Source: Pseudoxanthomonas helianthi (GTDB lineage Bacteria > Pseudomonadota > Gammaproteobacteria > Xanthomonadales > Xanthomonadaceae). From it: 64,000 bases of DNA. The notes beneath the pieces were generated by a model that was not told the origin of the DNA, made no database searches, and was given only the letters and a program-made list of their open reading frames with translations. Where the stretch lies: assembly GCF_017939625.1 (NCBI RefSeq), contig NZ_JAGKTC010000001.1, positions 525,497-589,496 on the forward strand, written 5' to 3'. Shown here in pieces: positions 23,942 to 32,825 of the stretch. The translations under genes and the position numbers were made by a program. The stretch's first letter is position 1, and the number at the start of each line of letters is the position of its first letter.

Positions 23942-25507
23942 ATGCGCCGTTTCACCATCCCTGTTGCGCTGCTTTTGCTGACGCCGCTGTGTGCGCCGAT
24001 TTCCATGGCGGCCTCGTGCAAAACCCCGGCGGACAAAGTCCTGGACACCTCGCTGCGCGCATTGGGGGGACGCAAGTTGCTGGAAGGAATCGACGCCGTC
24101 GAATTGCGGGCGAACGTCGCACGTAACCTGCTGGAGCAGTCCATCCGTCCGGAGGGACCCTGGATCCAGGATATGTACCAGCTGCAGCTTACGCTCGACT
24201 TCCGGCACGAACGTGCGCACGGCACCGAACGGCGAACCTCGCGCCTGGGCTGGCTGGCGCCGCCCGAACGACCCGCGGCACCGGTCGAGTACGTCGTCGC
24301 CGACGGCATCGCGGCGAACCGCGCCGGCGACAAACTGGTGCCTGCGAGGCAGTCCCTGGTCCAGGACATGCAGGAGCTGCTCGCGTTCAATCCGCTGCAA
24401 GTGTTGCTCACCGCAGCCCAGGCACCCGATGCGTGCCTGCGGGGCAACGAGATCCTGCATGGCACCGGGCAGGACATCGTCGCCTGGACCTGGCGCGACC
24501 TGAAGGTCCGCGTGCTCATCGACACGAACACCCATCTGCCGTCGGAAGTGGCCTGGTCGGGACCCCGCCCGCGCGACATCTTCTGGAATGCGTGGGGCGA
24601 CGTGGACACCCGCATGCATTTCGAGAACTGGTCGCTGCGACCGAACGGTTTGCGAGTGCCATCGCAATGGTCGTACGTGCGCAATGGCTTGCCCGATCAG
24701 AGCTGGGAACTAGGCGCGCTCGAACTGGCCACGCACCTCGACCCGGCGACGTGGAACCTGCCCAGCACGTTGCGTGACGACATCGCACGTCTTCCTGCCG
24801 ACGTCGACAGCATCCCGCTCGGATCCTCCCAGTCGCCTCCGGTCGAGATCGCACCCGGCGTGGTCCGGATTCCCGGCCGATGGGACGTGACCCTGGTCCG
24901 CCAGCACGATGGCGTCGTCGTCATCGAAGCGCCGATCGGCAACGGGTACTCGATCCGCGTGTTGCAGGAAGCCGCAAGCCGTTTTCCCGGCCTGCCGGTG
25001 AAGGCGGTGGTGACCACGTCCGATGCGTGGCCCCACATCGCCGGGCTGCGCGAATATGCCGCCCGCGGCATTCCGATCTACGCCCTCGATCTCAACGTCG
25101 CCGTCGTCGAACGCCTGCTGCGCGCTTCCCACGCCTCCCGGCCCGATTTGTTGCAGCGCGCGCCGCGTGGTGCCCGGCTGCACCCTATCGGCTCGCGCAC
25201 AGCGATCGACAGTCGCGAGAACCGCGTCGAGCTGGTTCCGCTGCGCACGGCGGTCGGCGAGCGGCAGATGCTGGCGTGGCTTCCAGCAAACCGCCTCGTC
25301 TACACCAGCGACTTGGTCCAGCCCTCGGGGCCGAAGGACTGGTTCGCGCCGGAGATGCTGCTGGAGCTCCGGCAGCGGCTTGAAGCGGCGGATATCGCCC
25401 CGCGACACGCTTACGGCATGCACTACCCGCCCACGGCATGGAACGAAATGACCGGCTGGCTCGACGCCTATCTCGCCCCGGAACAGGACACGGTCGCGGC
25501 ACCATGA
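23942..25507 (+). CDS. secreted metallo-beta-lactamase-fold protein lacking the metal motif
   Basis: A 521-residue protein with a signal peptide (MRRFTIPVALLLLTPLCAPISMA). Residues about 300-500 resemble a metallo-beta-lactamase fold: DVTLVRQHDGVVVIEAPIG, then VKAVVTTSDAWPHIAGLREY and IPIYALDLN. Where active members have the metal-binding HxHxDH, this one has SDAWPH, keeping only the last His. The front 280 residues have no family I recognise. It may bind a ligand or use another chemistry. The start follows ggagcaaggaacac. Its stop overlaps the ATG of the DJ-1-like gene, so the pair is one unit. Confidence 0.75.
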   Translation: MRRFTIPVALLLLTPLCAPISMAASCKTPADKVLDTSLRALGGRKLLEGIDAVELRANVARNLLEQSIRPEGPWIQDMYQLQLTLDFRHERAHGTERRTSRLGWLAPPERPAAPVEYVVADGIAANRAGDKLVPARQSLVQDMQELLAFNPLQVLLTAAQAPDACLRGNEILHGTGQDIVAWTWRDLKVRVLIDTNTHLPSEVAWSGPRPRDIFWNAWGDVDTRMHFENWSLRPNGLRVPSQWSYVRNGLPDQSWELGALELATHLDPATWNLPSTLRDDIARLPADVDSIPLGSSQSPPVEIAPGVVRIPGRWDVTLVRQHDGVVVIEAPIGNGYSIRVLQEAASRFPGLPVKAVVTTSDAWPHIAGLREYAARGIPIYALDLNVAVVERLLRASHASRPDLLQRAPRGARLHPIGSRTAIDSRENRVELVPLRTAVGERQMLAWLPANRLVYTSDLVQPSGPKDWFAPEMLLELRQRLEAADIAPRHAYGMHYPPTAWNEMTGWLDAYLAPEQDTVAAP

Positions 25508-26673
25508 GAGGAAATGCGCCCGGAATGCGAAGGCTGCCCACGATCATCAAATGGGCTTGCGTCGCGGGGCTGATTGGCTTTGTCGCTGGCGGGACATGGA
25601 TAGTCCGGCTTCCGGAAGGTGTCGTCGCGACGGCCGCCGCGGTGCCCTTGGCCGAAAGCGCCGCGAGTCTGGTCCGGCTGCATCCGCCCAAGCGCCCCCA
25701 GCGTCCGGTGGTCGCGGTGATCGGCCTGAACGCAGGCACCGAAACCACGGATTACCTGATGCCCACGGGCATCCTGCGCCGCGCCGATGTCGCCGAAGTG
25801 AAGCTGGTCGCCGTCGAGGACAATCCCGTGAAACTGTATCCGGCGCTGAGCGTGCAACCGGATATGGACATCGCCGGGTTCGACGCCGAATATCCCGCCG
25901 GTGCCGACTACGTGATCGTCCCGGCGATGCGTCGCGACGACGATCCCGCCATTGCCGCCTGGCTGCGGGACCAGCAGCGAAGAGGCGCCATCCTCATCGG
26001 CGTATGCGCCGGCGCCAAGGTACTGGCCGCAGCGGGACTGTTAAGGAACCACCGGGCGACGACGCACTGGTTCTATCGCGACAAGCTGCGGCGAATCGAT
26101 CCGTCGATTACCCTCGTGGCCGATCGCAGGTGGGTCGTCGAGCCAGGCTTGGCCACCACGACGGGAATCTCGGCATCCATGCCCATGGCCTTGACCCTGA
26201 TCGAAGCCATCGCCGGCCGCGGCAAGGCCCTTGAGGTCGCGCGCAGCATCGGCGTCGAACACTGGGATGCCGGACATGCCAGCGCGGCGTTCCGGATGAC
26301 GCGTCCCTTCGCCACCACGGTATTGGCCAACAGGCTCCGGTTCTGGCAACGGGATGAGCTCGAGATCGCGGTCGCGCCCGGGTTCGATGCCGTATCGCTG
26401 GCCATCGCCGCCGATGCATGGTCCCGCACGTATCGCTCCCGCGCGGTCGCGCGGGCGCCGGCCGGCGCGACACTGATCGACCGCGATGGCATCCGGGTAC
26501 TGCCTGACGCCGTTGGACCCGCCGGAAAAAACGCCGAATACATCGACGCCCCCGGAATGGCCGCGCCCGCCGCCACGATCGACCGGACGCTCGCCGCCAT
26601 CGCGGGCCGTTACGGAGACAAGACAGCGGATGTGGTCGCCATGCAGCTCGAATATCTTCCGCACTCGCCATGA
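25504..26673 (+). CDS. membrane-anchored DJ-1/PfpI-like (GATase-1 fold) protein
   Basis: A 389-residue protein. Residues about 14-32 form a membrane anchor (IIKWACVAGLIGFVAGGTW). Residues about 65-230 are a DJ-1/PfpI domain like the one in AraC-type activators: ADYVIVPAMRRDDDPAIAAW, then the nucleophile elbow GVCAGAKVLAAAGLL with its Cys, and ATTHWF. No DNA-binding domain is present. The C-terminal 150 residues hold a second alpha/beta part. A periplasmic sensor or hydrolase role is possible but unproven. The ATG at 25504 overlaps the stop of the metallo-beta-lactamase-like gene by four bases. Confidence 0.75.
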   Translation: MRGNAPGMRRLPTIIKWACVAGLIGFVAGGTWIVRLPEGVVATAAAVPLAESAASLVRLHPPKRPQRPVVAVIGLNAGTETTDYLMPTGILRRADVAEVKLVAVEDNPVKLYPALSVQPDMDIAGFDAEYPAGADYVIVPAMRRDDDPAIAAWLRDQQRRGAILIGVCAGAKVLAAAGLLRNHRATTHWFYRDKLRRIDPSITLVADRRWVVEPGLATTTGISASMPMALTLIEAIAGRGKALEVARSIGVEHWDAGHASAAFRMTRPFATTVLANRLRFWQRDELEIAVAPGFDAVSLAIAADAWSRTYRSRAVARAPAGATLIDRDGIRVLPDAVGPAGKNAEYIDAPGMAAPAATIDRTLAAIAGRYGDKTADVVAMQLEYLPHSP

Positions 26674-26730
26674 ACGGCCGGATCGTGACCGGGATTTGCG
26701 CGAGTCGCTTCGATGTAGCCCACCTTTCCC

Positions 26731-27141
26731 GTGCGAGTCATTGATCCCATGCCTGAAGCAAGCAGAGCCAGCTACGCACTCCCGGCGCTTGTCTACGTCC
26801 TGTTTATCGGCGTCACGTTCTTTCCCGACGTCCAACCCGTGTTGGTCAAGGCCTTTGGCAGCGGACCGTTCGGGCTTCCGGTGACACTCGTAGTCGCGTT
26901 GGCCCAGGCAGTCCTGTTGTTTCCGTTCGTATTCGCCATTCATCACTTCATGCGGATTGCCGAACAAGCCGCCCGGGATGGACACGGCATCGGCAAGGTC
27001 GGTTTGCTGGTTTACGCGATGACAGTCGGGCAGCGCCATCCACGATTGCGGAGGTCGCAGGTGTTTTCGCTGATGGGCCTGATTTACTTCGTGGCCCTGT
27101 GCGGCGCATGGATCGTGTACGCCGACGCGAGAGGCATCTAG
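26731..27141 (+). CDS. membrane protein with about three helices, function unknown
   Basis: A protein of 130-136 residues with hydrophobic segments YALPALVYVLFIGVTFF, VTLVVALAQAVLLFPFVFAI and VFSLMGLIYFVALCGAWIVY, and a charged loop HFMRIAEQAARDGHGIGKVG. The start is either GTG 26731 or ATG 26749; neither has a strong ribosome site. It follows the DJ-1-like gene at 57 bases and could belong to the same transcript. I do not recognise a family. Confidence 0.6.
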   Translation: MRVIDPMPEASRASYALPALVYVLFIGVTFFPDVQPVLVKAFGSGPFGLPVTLVVALAQAVLLFPFVFAIHHFMRIAEQAARDGHGIGKVGLLVYAMTVGQRHPRLRRSQVFSLMGLIYFVALCGAWIVYADARGI

Positions 27142-27346
27142 CTGGCGGCTGCGCCTGCGTGTCGTCGTGTTACCCCCAGCGGGCAACGCCCACCTCCCCC
27201 GGTCGCCCCTCTCCGCCTCGCGAGCTTGGGCTTTTGGGAGATCAGCTGAACGTCAATCACGGAATAACGATTACCTAACGTTATCTCGCCAGCTTCTTTA
27301 TGAGACCGTGCGTATTCAGCGCGTGGTTTTGCGACTGGAGAGACAA

Positions 27347-27769
27347 ATGCCGAACGGTTCCAATCACCCTCGGTCGGCCATCGACGTCGAGGCGGAGCTG
27401 GCTTACTGGATGCGAGCGCTGCCCGAATGCGATTTCCATGATGGGGAGCCCTTCAGCAGATATGTGAAGAGTTTCAAGTTCGCGTACGACGCCTTTGTCC
27501 AGCACCAGGGAAGGCCACTGGACGAGCTCTGGGTCGCGCTCGAGGAGAGATACAAGACTCGAATGCCCGAGGGAGATCGACTTCCCTGGCCATCGATGAA
27601 ACACCTGCTGCAGGCAGTGTGGAACAAGCTCGATGCTTCGCCCCCCGGAAATGCGACCCCGGCAGGTTCCCGCCGCTCTCCCGAAACGAATGACAGGCCC
27701 TCTCGCGCTTCTGGCGCGGTCGTTTTTGGGATCGGCCCGGGCTCGACCCAGGAATACCGCGATACGTAA
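27347..27769 (+). CDS. hypothetical cytosolic protein
   Basis: A 140-residue soluble protein starting MPNGSNHPRSAIDVEAELAYW, with aromatic and acidic residues in the first 100 positions (FHDGEPFSRYVKSFKFAYDAF, PWPSMKHLLQAVWNKL) and a Ser/Pro/Gly-rich, probably disordered tail. The ATG at 27347 is supported by ggagaga six bases upstream. No signal peptide or known motif. Codon use is less G+C-biased than in the core genes, so it may be a recent arrival. Confidence 0.55.
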   Translation: MPNGSNHPRSAIDVEAELAYWMRALPECDFHDGEPFSRYVKSFKFAYDAFVQHQGRPLDELWVALEERYKTRMPEGDRLPWPSMKHLLQAVWNKLDASPPGNATPAGSRRSPETNDRPSRASGAVVFGIGPGSTQEYRDT

Positions 27770-27879
27770 TACCGCCTGCAACCGACGGCCGGATGTTGCC
27801 AACGCTTACCGACAGTCTCACCTCTCGGTAACCCCACATCCGATCTAGTAACCACTCGTCGCTGGATGGAGAGCACGCC

Positions 27880-28266
27880 ATGAACGAACAGCAGAACGAA
27901 ATCGAAGGCTTGGAGAGGGCATTCTGGGACTCCCTGATCGCCGGCATGCCGGAAGTCGCCACGAACATGCTCACCGAGCCTGCCGTGGTGGTCAGCGGCC
28001 ACGGCGCGAGGAAATTCGATCACGCCACCTATACCCGGATGGCCAGCGACGACAAGTACAAGCTGGTCAGCTACGCGATGTCGGATATGGACGTCATCTT
28101 CCCTCGAAAGGACGTTGCGATCGCGACCTACCGCGTGGACCAGAAGTTGGAGATGCAGGGAAAGCCGGTCCAGATGGATGTCTACGATACGTCCACGTGG
28201 GTGAAGATAGACGGGCAATGGCGATGCGTCATGCACACCGAAAGCACGGCCGAGCCAGCGCACTGA
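27880..28266 (+). CDS. NTF2-like (DUF4440/SnoaL-type) protein
   Basis: A 128-residue protein with the cone-shaped NTF2-like fold pattern: N-terminal helix IEGLERAFWDSLIAG, then AVVVSGHGARKFDH, DVIFPRKDVAIATYRVDQKL and the C-terminal strand STWVKIDGQWRCVMH. Such proteins bind small ligands or work as enzymes; no catalytic residues specific to a subfamily stand out. The ATG follows tggagagcacgcc. It converges with the mlaA-like gene. Confidence 0.8.
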   Translation: MNEQQNEIEGLERAFWDSLIAGMPEVATNMLTEPAVVVSGHGARKFDHATYTRMASDDKYKLVSYAMSDMDVIFPRKDVAIATYRVDQKLEMQGKPVQMDVYDTSTWVKIDGQWRCVMHTESTAEPAH

Positions 28267-28360
28267 TGCCTTGGCGCAGCCGGAGCGGCGCCTGGCTTTC
28301 CGGATGATCCATCTGAGCGGCGGCGCTCACGCTCGCGTCACCTATTCTGCCCCGGCCCGT

Positions 28361-29332
28361 TCAATCGCCATCGCGTCGCAGGTCTTGTTCGATCCGCTGC
28401 GTGCGACGCTGTGCCCAGGCATCGCGCACCAGTGCGTACTCGTCATAAGCCGTGCGCCTGGCCTCGTCCATGGGCAGGAGTCCGGCGCGCATATCGACGA
28501 TCTCGAGCAATTGCAATGCGCCCGCCGCCTGCCCATCCTCGACGTATGCGAGGGGCGAAAGCCGCCGGTCCGCTGCGACGGCCGCGGCATCGCGCACCGT
28601 ACGCGGACCCAGGAGCGGCATCACCAGATAGCGCGAATCACGCCAACCCCAGGTTGCGAGCGTCTGCCCGAAGTCCTCTTCATCGCGCTTCGGTATCCTC
28701 ATGCGCGTCGCGGGGTCGAGCACGCCGACAATGCCGACAGTCGTGTTGACGGTGAATCGCCCCAACGACTGCAATGCATGAACGGGATGGCCTTGGAGCA
28801 GCTGGTTCAGCGCGGTCGCCGGCGTTCCCAGGTTGGAAAAGAAGCGCGATACGCCCGACCTCACCGGTGCCGGCACGGCGTTCGCATAGCCTTTGGCCAA
28901 CGGCCGGAGGATGTATCGATCAAACAGGTTGTTGAACCGATGGATTCTCCGGTTGTATTTCTCCCATGGGTCGCGCAGGACGGCGTCCGTGTAAAGCGCA
29001 TGGGCATCCTGCTCGACCTCGGGTAGTCCCCCGCCGTGCGACGAATCCGGTGGCTGACCCGCGGGCGCGACATCGATCATGAGCGAGTGAGCGACGGGTG
29101 TCCCCGCAGCGGCGGACGCGCCGATGCTTTCTTCTGGCACCACCGCCATTGCCGGTTCCAGCTCAACGGTTGGCAGCGGTGGAAGCGCGACGGGATCATC
29201 CGTCGTGTCGCCTTCCGCAACTTCCTGCACGACAGGTACGCCGCTGGTTTGACCCAGGTGACCGCCAGGGCTTGCGCAGCCACTGACGGCCAGGAAGGCT
29301 GCGGCGAACAAGAGGGAATTTGGAAACTGCAT
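28361..29332 (-). CDS. mlaA: MlaA (VacJ) family lipoprotein
   Basis: A 323-residue outer-membrane lipoprotein. The signal MQFPNSLLFAAAFLAVSGC ends in a lipobox with Cys19. A Pro/Ala-rich linker of about 100 residues precedes the MlaA core: DPWEKYNRRIHRFNNLFDRYILRPLAKGY, FSNLGTPATALNQLLQG and EEDFGQTLATWGW. MlaA removes misplaced phospholipids from the outer leaflet and hands them to the Mla retrograde system. No mlaBCDEF genes are in the window. The ATG at 29332 is preceded by gggagtgcctcg. The linker is longer than in E. coli MlaA (251 residues). Confidence 0.92.
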   Translation of the reverse strand: MQFPNSLLFAAAFLAVSGCASPGGHLGQTSGVPVVQEVAEGDTTDDPVALPPLPTVELEPAMAVVPEESIGASAAAGTPVAHSLMIDVAPAGQPPDSSHGGGLPEVEQDAHALYTDAVLRDPWEKYNRRIHRFNNLFDRYILRPLAKGYANAVPAPVRSGVSRFFSNLGTPATALNQLLQGHPVHALQSLGRFTVNTTVGIVGVLDPATRMRIPKRDEEDFGQTLATWGWRDSRYLVMPLLGPRTVRDAAAVAADRRLSPLAYVEDGQAAGALQLLEIVDMRAGLLPMDEARRTAYDEYALVRDAWAQRRTQRIEQDLRRDGD

Positions 29333-29437
29333 CGAGGCACTCCCGGTCTGTTCCATGGCTGGGCAGACAGGGTGAACCGGCGATGTCGCCAAAATGTCGT
29401 ATTGCTTCCCGGCGTGGCGAACGCCCCGGAAATCCGG

Positions 29438-30763
29438 CTAAGGCGCGAAAGCGCTGGCGGTGACGTCCAGCGTGGCCCGGGTGCCGCCCGCAATGGCCGC
29501 ATCGATCGAGAGCATCCAGCGGAAACGGTCGCATATGCGGCCGATCAGGAATAAGCCGAGCCCCTGTCCGCGAACGGGCGTCGATTGGCGCAGGCTGTCG
29601 CGATAACGCCGCGCCGCCTCGACCGGATCGAATCCGCTACCCGAGTCGGTCACCGAAACGACGCCGTTCTTCAACGACACCTCGACGTGACCCACTTCGG
29701 TGTTCTCGATCGCGTTGCGTATCAGGTTGCTTACGGCGATGCGTACCATCGATTCGGGCGCGGCGATGAAGGTGGGCTCCAGTTCGCCCACCCGCAACTC
29801 CGCACTCTTGCCGCGCAACAGGTGTTCGTGGTCGCCGACCAGGCGCGGAAGGAATTCGTGCAGCACGGTGACGTCGATCGGCCCGGAATCCGGTTCGCGT
29901 GCCAGGTACAGCAATGCAACCATCGTTTCCGACAGATCCTCGACCGCATGCTCGATCCGTTCCAGCGCAGGGCGCGATGCGTCAGGCAACCGGATCTTCT
30001 TGAGCACGTCGACCGCCCCCGCGATCACGGCGATGGGGGTCCTGAATTCGTGGCTGGCCTGGTCCAGCAGGCTGCGTTCCCGGTTGATGAACTGATCGAC
30101 GCGTTCCAGATGCGCGTTGCTGGCCTGGGCGATCACCTGGATTTCTTCCCGCTTGTAGTCCGTCGGCAGCCGGGAGCCTCTGTCCTGGGGATCCATCGTC
30201 CGCATCCGGTTCGCCAGGTCCCGCACCGGCCGGACCAGGTTTGCGTGCAGCCACGCGATCGCTCCGCCGATGAGCAGGACGAGAAGGACCGCCCAGACGA
30301 CGCTCATCATTGCATAGCGGTTTTGCTGGCTTTCCAGCTTCTCGATATCGATCACCGTGACGAGCCGGCCCGCCGGGAGCGCGACGACCCGTGCATGGAA
30401 GGCGCCGGTGCCGCGGAAGTCCGGAACCTCTTTGAAAAAGCTTCTGTAGCTGCCCTCCGTCGAATAGTTGCCGGGCGGCAGCTTGGCCAGGTAAGCCGGT
30501 AGGTGTGGCGGCCCGCTTCCATTCTCCACGTACCAGGATCGGACGATGCCTTCGCTCGGCAGGGAGCCGCTTCGGCCTTCGCGCACCCGTGCCGCATGGT
30601 CCGCGGACACGGATTCCAGCAAGTCGACCCAGTAGGGGTGCATGACCAGGAGCTGGCCGCTGATGCTCTGGGCAGCCAATGCCACCAACGCGACGAACCC
30701 GAACAAGATCAGGGCGACGCTGATCCACCAGTGGACGCCGTGCGGCTTGCCGATCTTGGGCAT
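29438..30763 (-). CDS. sensor histidine kinase
   Basis: A 441-residue membrane kinase. The first helix is at about 12-34, a periplasmic sensor domain lies at 35-150, and a second helix at about 152-174 is followed by a HAMP-like linker. The DHp box is DQASHEFRTPIAV with phospho-acceptor His238, and the ATPase domain carries an N box (NLIRNAIENT), a G1 box (DSGSGFD) and a G2 box (GQGLGLFL). It lies four bases downstream of a response-regulator gene and should be its partner. The stimulus is unknown. Its 3' end is 105 bases from the start of mlaA, so envelope stress is a possible but unproven input. Confidence 0.93.
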   Translation of the reverse strand: MPKIGKPHGVHWWISVALILFGFVALVALAAQSISGQLLVMHPYWVDLLESVSADHAARVREGRSGSLPSEGIVRSWYVENGSGPPHLPAYLAKLPPGNYSTEGSYRSFFKEVPDFRGTGAFHARVVALPAGRLVTVIDIEKLESQQNRYAMMSVVWAVLLVLLIGGAIAWLHANLVRPVRDLANRMRTMDPQDRGSRLPTDYKREEIQVIAQASNAHLERVDQFINRERSLLDQASHEFRTPIAVIAGAVDVLKKIRLPDASRPALERIEHAVEDLSETMVALLYLAREPDSGPIDVTVLHEFLPRLVGDHEHLLRGKSAELRVGELEPTFIAAPESMVRIAVSNLIRNAIENTEVGHVEVSLKNGVVSVTDSGSGFDPVEAARRYRDSLRQSTPVRGQGLGLFLIGRICDRFRWMLSIDAAIAGGTRATLDVTASAFAP

Positions 30764-30767
30764 GGTC

Positions 30768-31463
30768 CTATCCGAGGTCGCAGAGCCTGTAGCCGGCCCC
30801 CGGAACGGTATGCAGGAGCGGCCTCTCCGCATCCGAATCGATCGCCCGGCGAATCACGTGCATGTGCGAGCGCAGCAGGTCGTTCCCGGGCGGATGGTCT
30901 CCCCACGCCGCCCGCTCCAGACGTGGCCTCGTCACCACGTTCGGACTTTCCCTCATGAGCAGCTCCAGCAGCCGATGTCCGATCCGGGTCAAGGCGATCT
31001 TCCTTCCCGCGCGCCGGATCTCCATCGTTCCCATGTGGTACTGGAGATCGCCGACCACGAGGATGTCGTCTGGAACAGCGGACTGCTTGAGGCGGGAAAC
31101 CAGCGATCTCAGGCGTACCTCGATCTCGGGCAGGGCGACCGGTTTCACCAGGAAATCGTCCAGACCCGAATCGAATCCATCTATCTTGTCGCCCAGCTGA
31201 TCCCGCGCGGTCAACATGATGACGGGAACCCGCTTCTTCGCTTCGCGCCGCAACCTCCGCAGCACCGTCAGTCCATCCAGGCGGGGAAGGTTCCAGTCGA
31301 GCACGATCGCGTCGTAGTCCCTGGACGATGCCAGGTGCAGCCCGGACAAGCCGTCCGGCGCGGCATCCAGACTGTGCCCGCACGCCTCCAGATAGTCGTA
31401 GAGGTTGGCTGCCAGTTGCGCGTTGTCCTCGACGATGAGGATCGACAGGGATGCTTTATTCAC
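30768..31463 (-). CDS. OmpR/PhoP-type response regulator
   Basis: A 231-residue regulator. The receiver domain has the acid pair in VEDN, the phosphorylation site Asp56 (IVLDWNLP), Thr in MLTARD and Lys107 (FLVKP). The C-terminal winged helix (residues about 135-231) has LTRIGHRLLELLMRESPNVV and ends HTVPGAGYRL, typical of OmpR/PhoB proteins. The GTG at 31463 (VNKASLSILIVEDN) is chosen because the receiver fold begins there; the open frame back to 31775 is rich in Arg, Ala and Gly and looks non-coding. It precedes the sensor kinase gene. Confidence 0.92.
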   Translation of the reverse strand: MNKASLSILIVEDNAQLAANLYDYLEACGHSLDAAPDGLSGLHLASSRDYDAIVLDWNLPRLDGLTVLRRLRREAKKRVPVIMLTARDQLGDKIDGFDSGLDDFLVKPVALPEIEVRLRSLVSRLKQSAVPDDILVVGDLQYHMGTMEIRRAGRKIALTRIGHRLLELLMRESPNVVTRPRLERAAWGDHPPGNDLLRSHMHVIRRAIDSDAERPLLHTVPGAGYRLCDLG

Positions 31464-31808
31464 GGCCGGTTCGCCTGCAATGATCACCTGCTCCAGGATC
31501 GTTCGCGATATGTCGGAAGTAGCGTCGGTCACCAGGAATGTCGCCGACTTGCATGGCGAGCGACCGACTCTAGCACCTTGCCAACCGTGGCCACCAAGGA
31601 TGGCTTCCCGGATTCCTGCCGCGAAGCCGTTTGCCGAACCGCGACGAACGCGCGGTGCCACCGCCGCCGTTTTCCCACCGGCGCGATGATGTGGCGCGGA
31701 TGTCGTGGAAATGTCGCATGCGGCATGTTTCGCAAAGACCAGACATGCCGCCGGCCTTGCGTGGTTCGACTGCATCCTTGCCAGGCGATGCCTGGCCAGG
31801 ACGACAAG
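31464..31808. other. 345-base intergenic region upstream of the response regulator
   Basis: This separates the two-component operon from the xylan locus. Upstream frames of the regulator run through it without a plausible start, and no RNA gene, hairpin with T-run or xylan-box operator is visible. It probably holds only the promoter of the response-regulator gene and the 3' untranslated end of the GH43 operon. Confidence 0.5.
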
Positions 31809-32825
31809 CTACCGCGGTGGCGGAACGGAAATGCCCGCTTCGGTCTGCAATACGGGCTTCATGCTCCCGTCGGCGTTGTATTGCAGATACTCGACGGTGA
31901 CCGCGCGCCTGCCGATGGCGCCGTTCTGGTCGCCGATGGCGAGCGTGGCGTTGTGCAGGAACAGGTACCAGCGGCCCTTGAACTCGGCGATGCCGGGATG
32001 GATGGTGAAGCTGTACTTGCCCGAGCCGGTCAGTTCGCCGCGGTAGGTCCAGGGTCCCCGGATCGACGGCGCGGTCGCATAGGACACCTTCTCGTCGCGG
32101 TGCTTGGCGCGATCGAGCGAGGCGTAGGTCAGGTAATACATCGCACCCCGCTTGTGCAGCCACGGGCCCTCTTCGAAGTGCGGCGGCGTGATATCGGTGA
32201 TCGGACCGTCGATCTCGATCATGTTCGGCTTCAGCCTGGCGATGTAGCACTGGCGATTGCCCCATGCGATCCAGGTGGTGCCGTCGTCGTCGGTGAACAC
32301 GGTCGGATCGATGTCTTCCCGACTGTGGGTGCCCTTGGGCGTCATCTCGTTGGTGATCAACGCCGAACCCTTCGCATCGACGAACGGGCCCGTCGGGCTG
32401 TCCGATACGGCGACGGCGATGGCCTTGCCCGGATGCGTATCGTCGTGCTCCACGGCGGCGTAGAACCAGAACCTGCCGTTCTTTTCGATCACCTGCGACG
32501 CCCAGGCATCGGCCTTGGCCCAGGCGAAGTCCTTCACCTTCATGATCGGGCCGTGGTCGACCCAGGTCGCCATGTCCGCGGTCGAGTAGACCAGCCACTC
32601 GCGCATGTTGAACATCTCGTCGCGCTGCGCTTCGTCGTGGCCCACGTAGAGATAGAGCCGGTCGCCCACCACGAGCGGGGCGGGATCGGCGGTGAACTTG
32701 TCGCGGAACAGCGGATTCGACCGCGGTGTGGGGGCCGACGGCTCCTGCCCGAACGCTTCGCATACCCATGGCAGCATCAGCACGGCGGCAAGGCATGCGG
32801 CGAACGCGAGGCGATACGGTGTCAT
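31809..32825 (-). CDS. secreted GH43 family arabinofuranosidase/xylosidase
   Basis: A 338-residue five-bladed propeller enzyme with a signal peptide (MTPYRLAFAACLAAVLMLPWVCEAFG). The three acidic residues of the GH43 active site are visible in order: Asp in TADPAPLV (base), Asp in DIDPTVFTDDDG (pKa modulator) and Glu in FEEGPWLHKRG (acid). GH43 enzymes remove arabinose or xylose from arabinoxylan with inversion; the exact bond cannot be told. It is the last gene of the operon with the GPH transporter and overlaps the esterase-like gene by four bases. Confidence 0.9.
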   Translation of the reverse strand: MTPYRLAFAACLAAVLMLPWVCEAFGQEPSAPTPRSNPLFRDKFTADPAPLVVGDRLYLYVGHDEAQRDEMFNMREWLVYSTADMATWVDHGPIMKVKDFAWAKADAWASQVIEKNGRFWFYAAVEHDDTHPGKAIAVAVSDSPTGPFVDAKGSALITNEMTPKGTHSREDIDPTVFTDDDGTTWIAWGNRQCYIARLKPNMIEIDGPITDITPPHFEEGPWLHKRGAMYYLTYASLDRAKHRDEKVSYATAPSIRGPWTYRGELTGSGKYSFTIHPGIAEFKGRWYLFLHNATLAIGDQNGAIGRRAVTVEYLQYNADGSMKPVLQTEAGISVPPPR

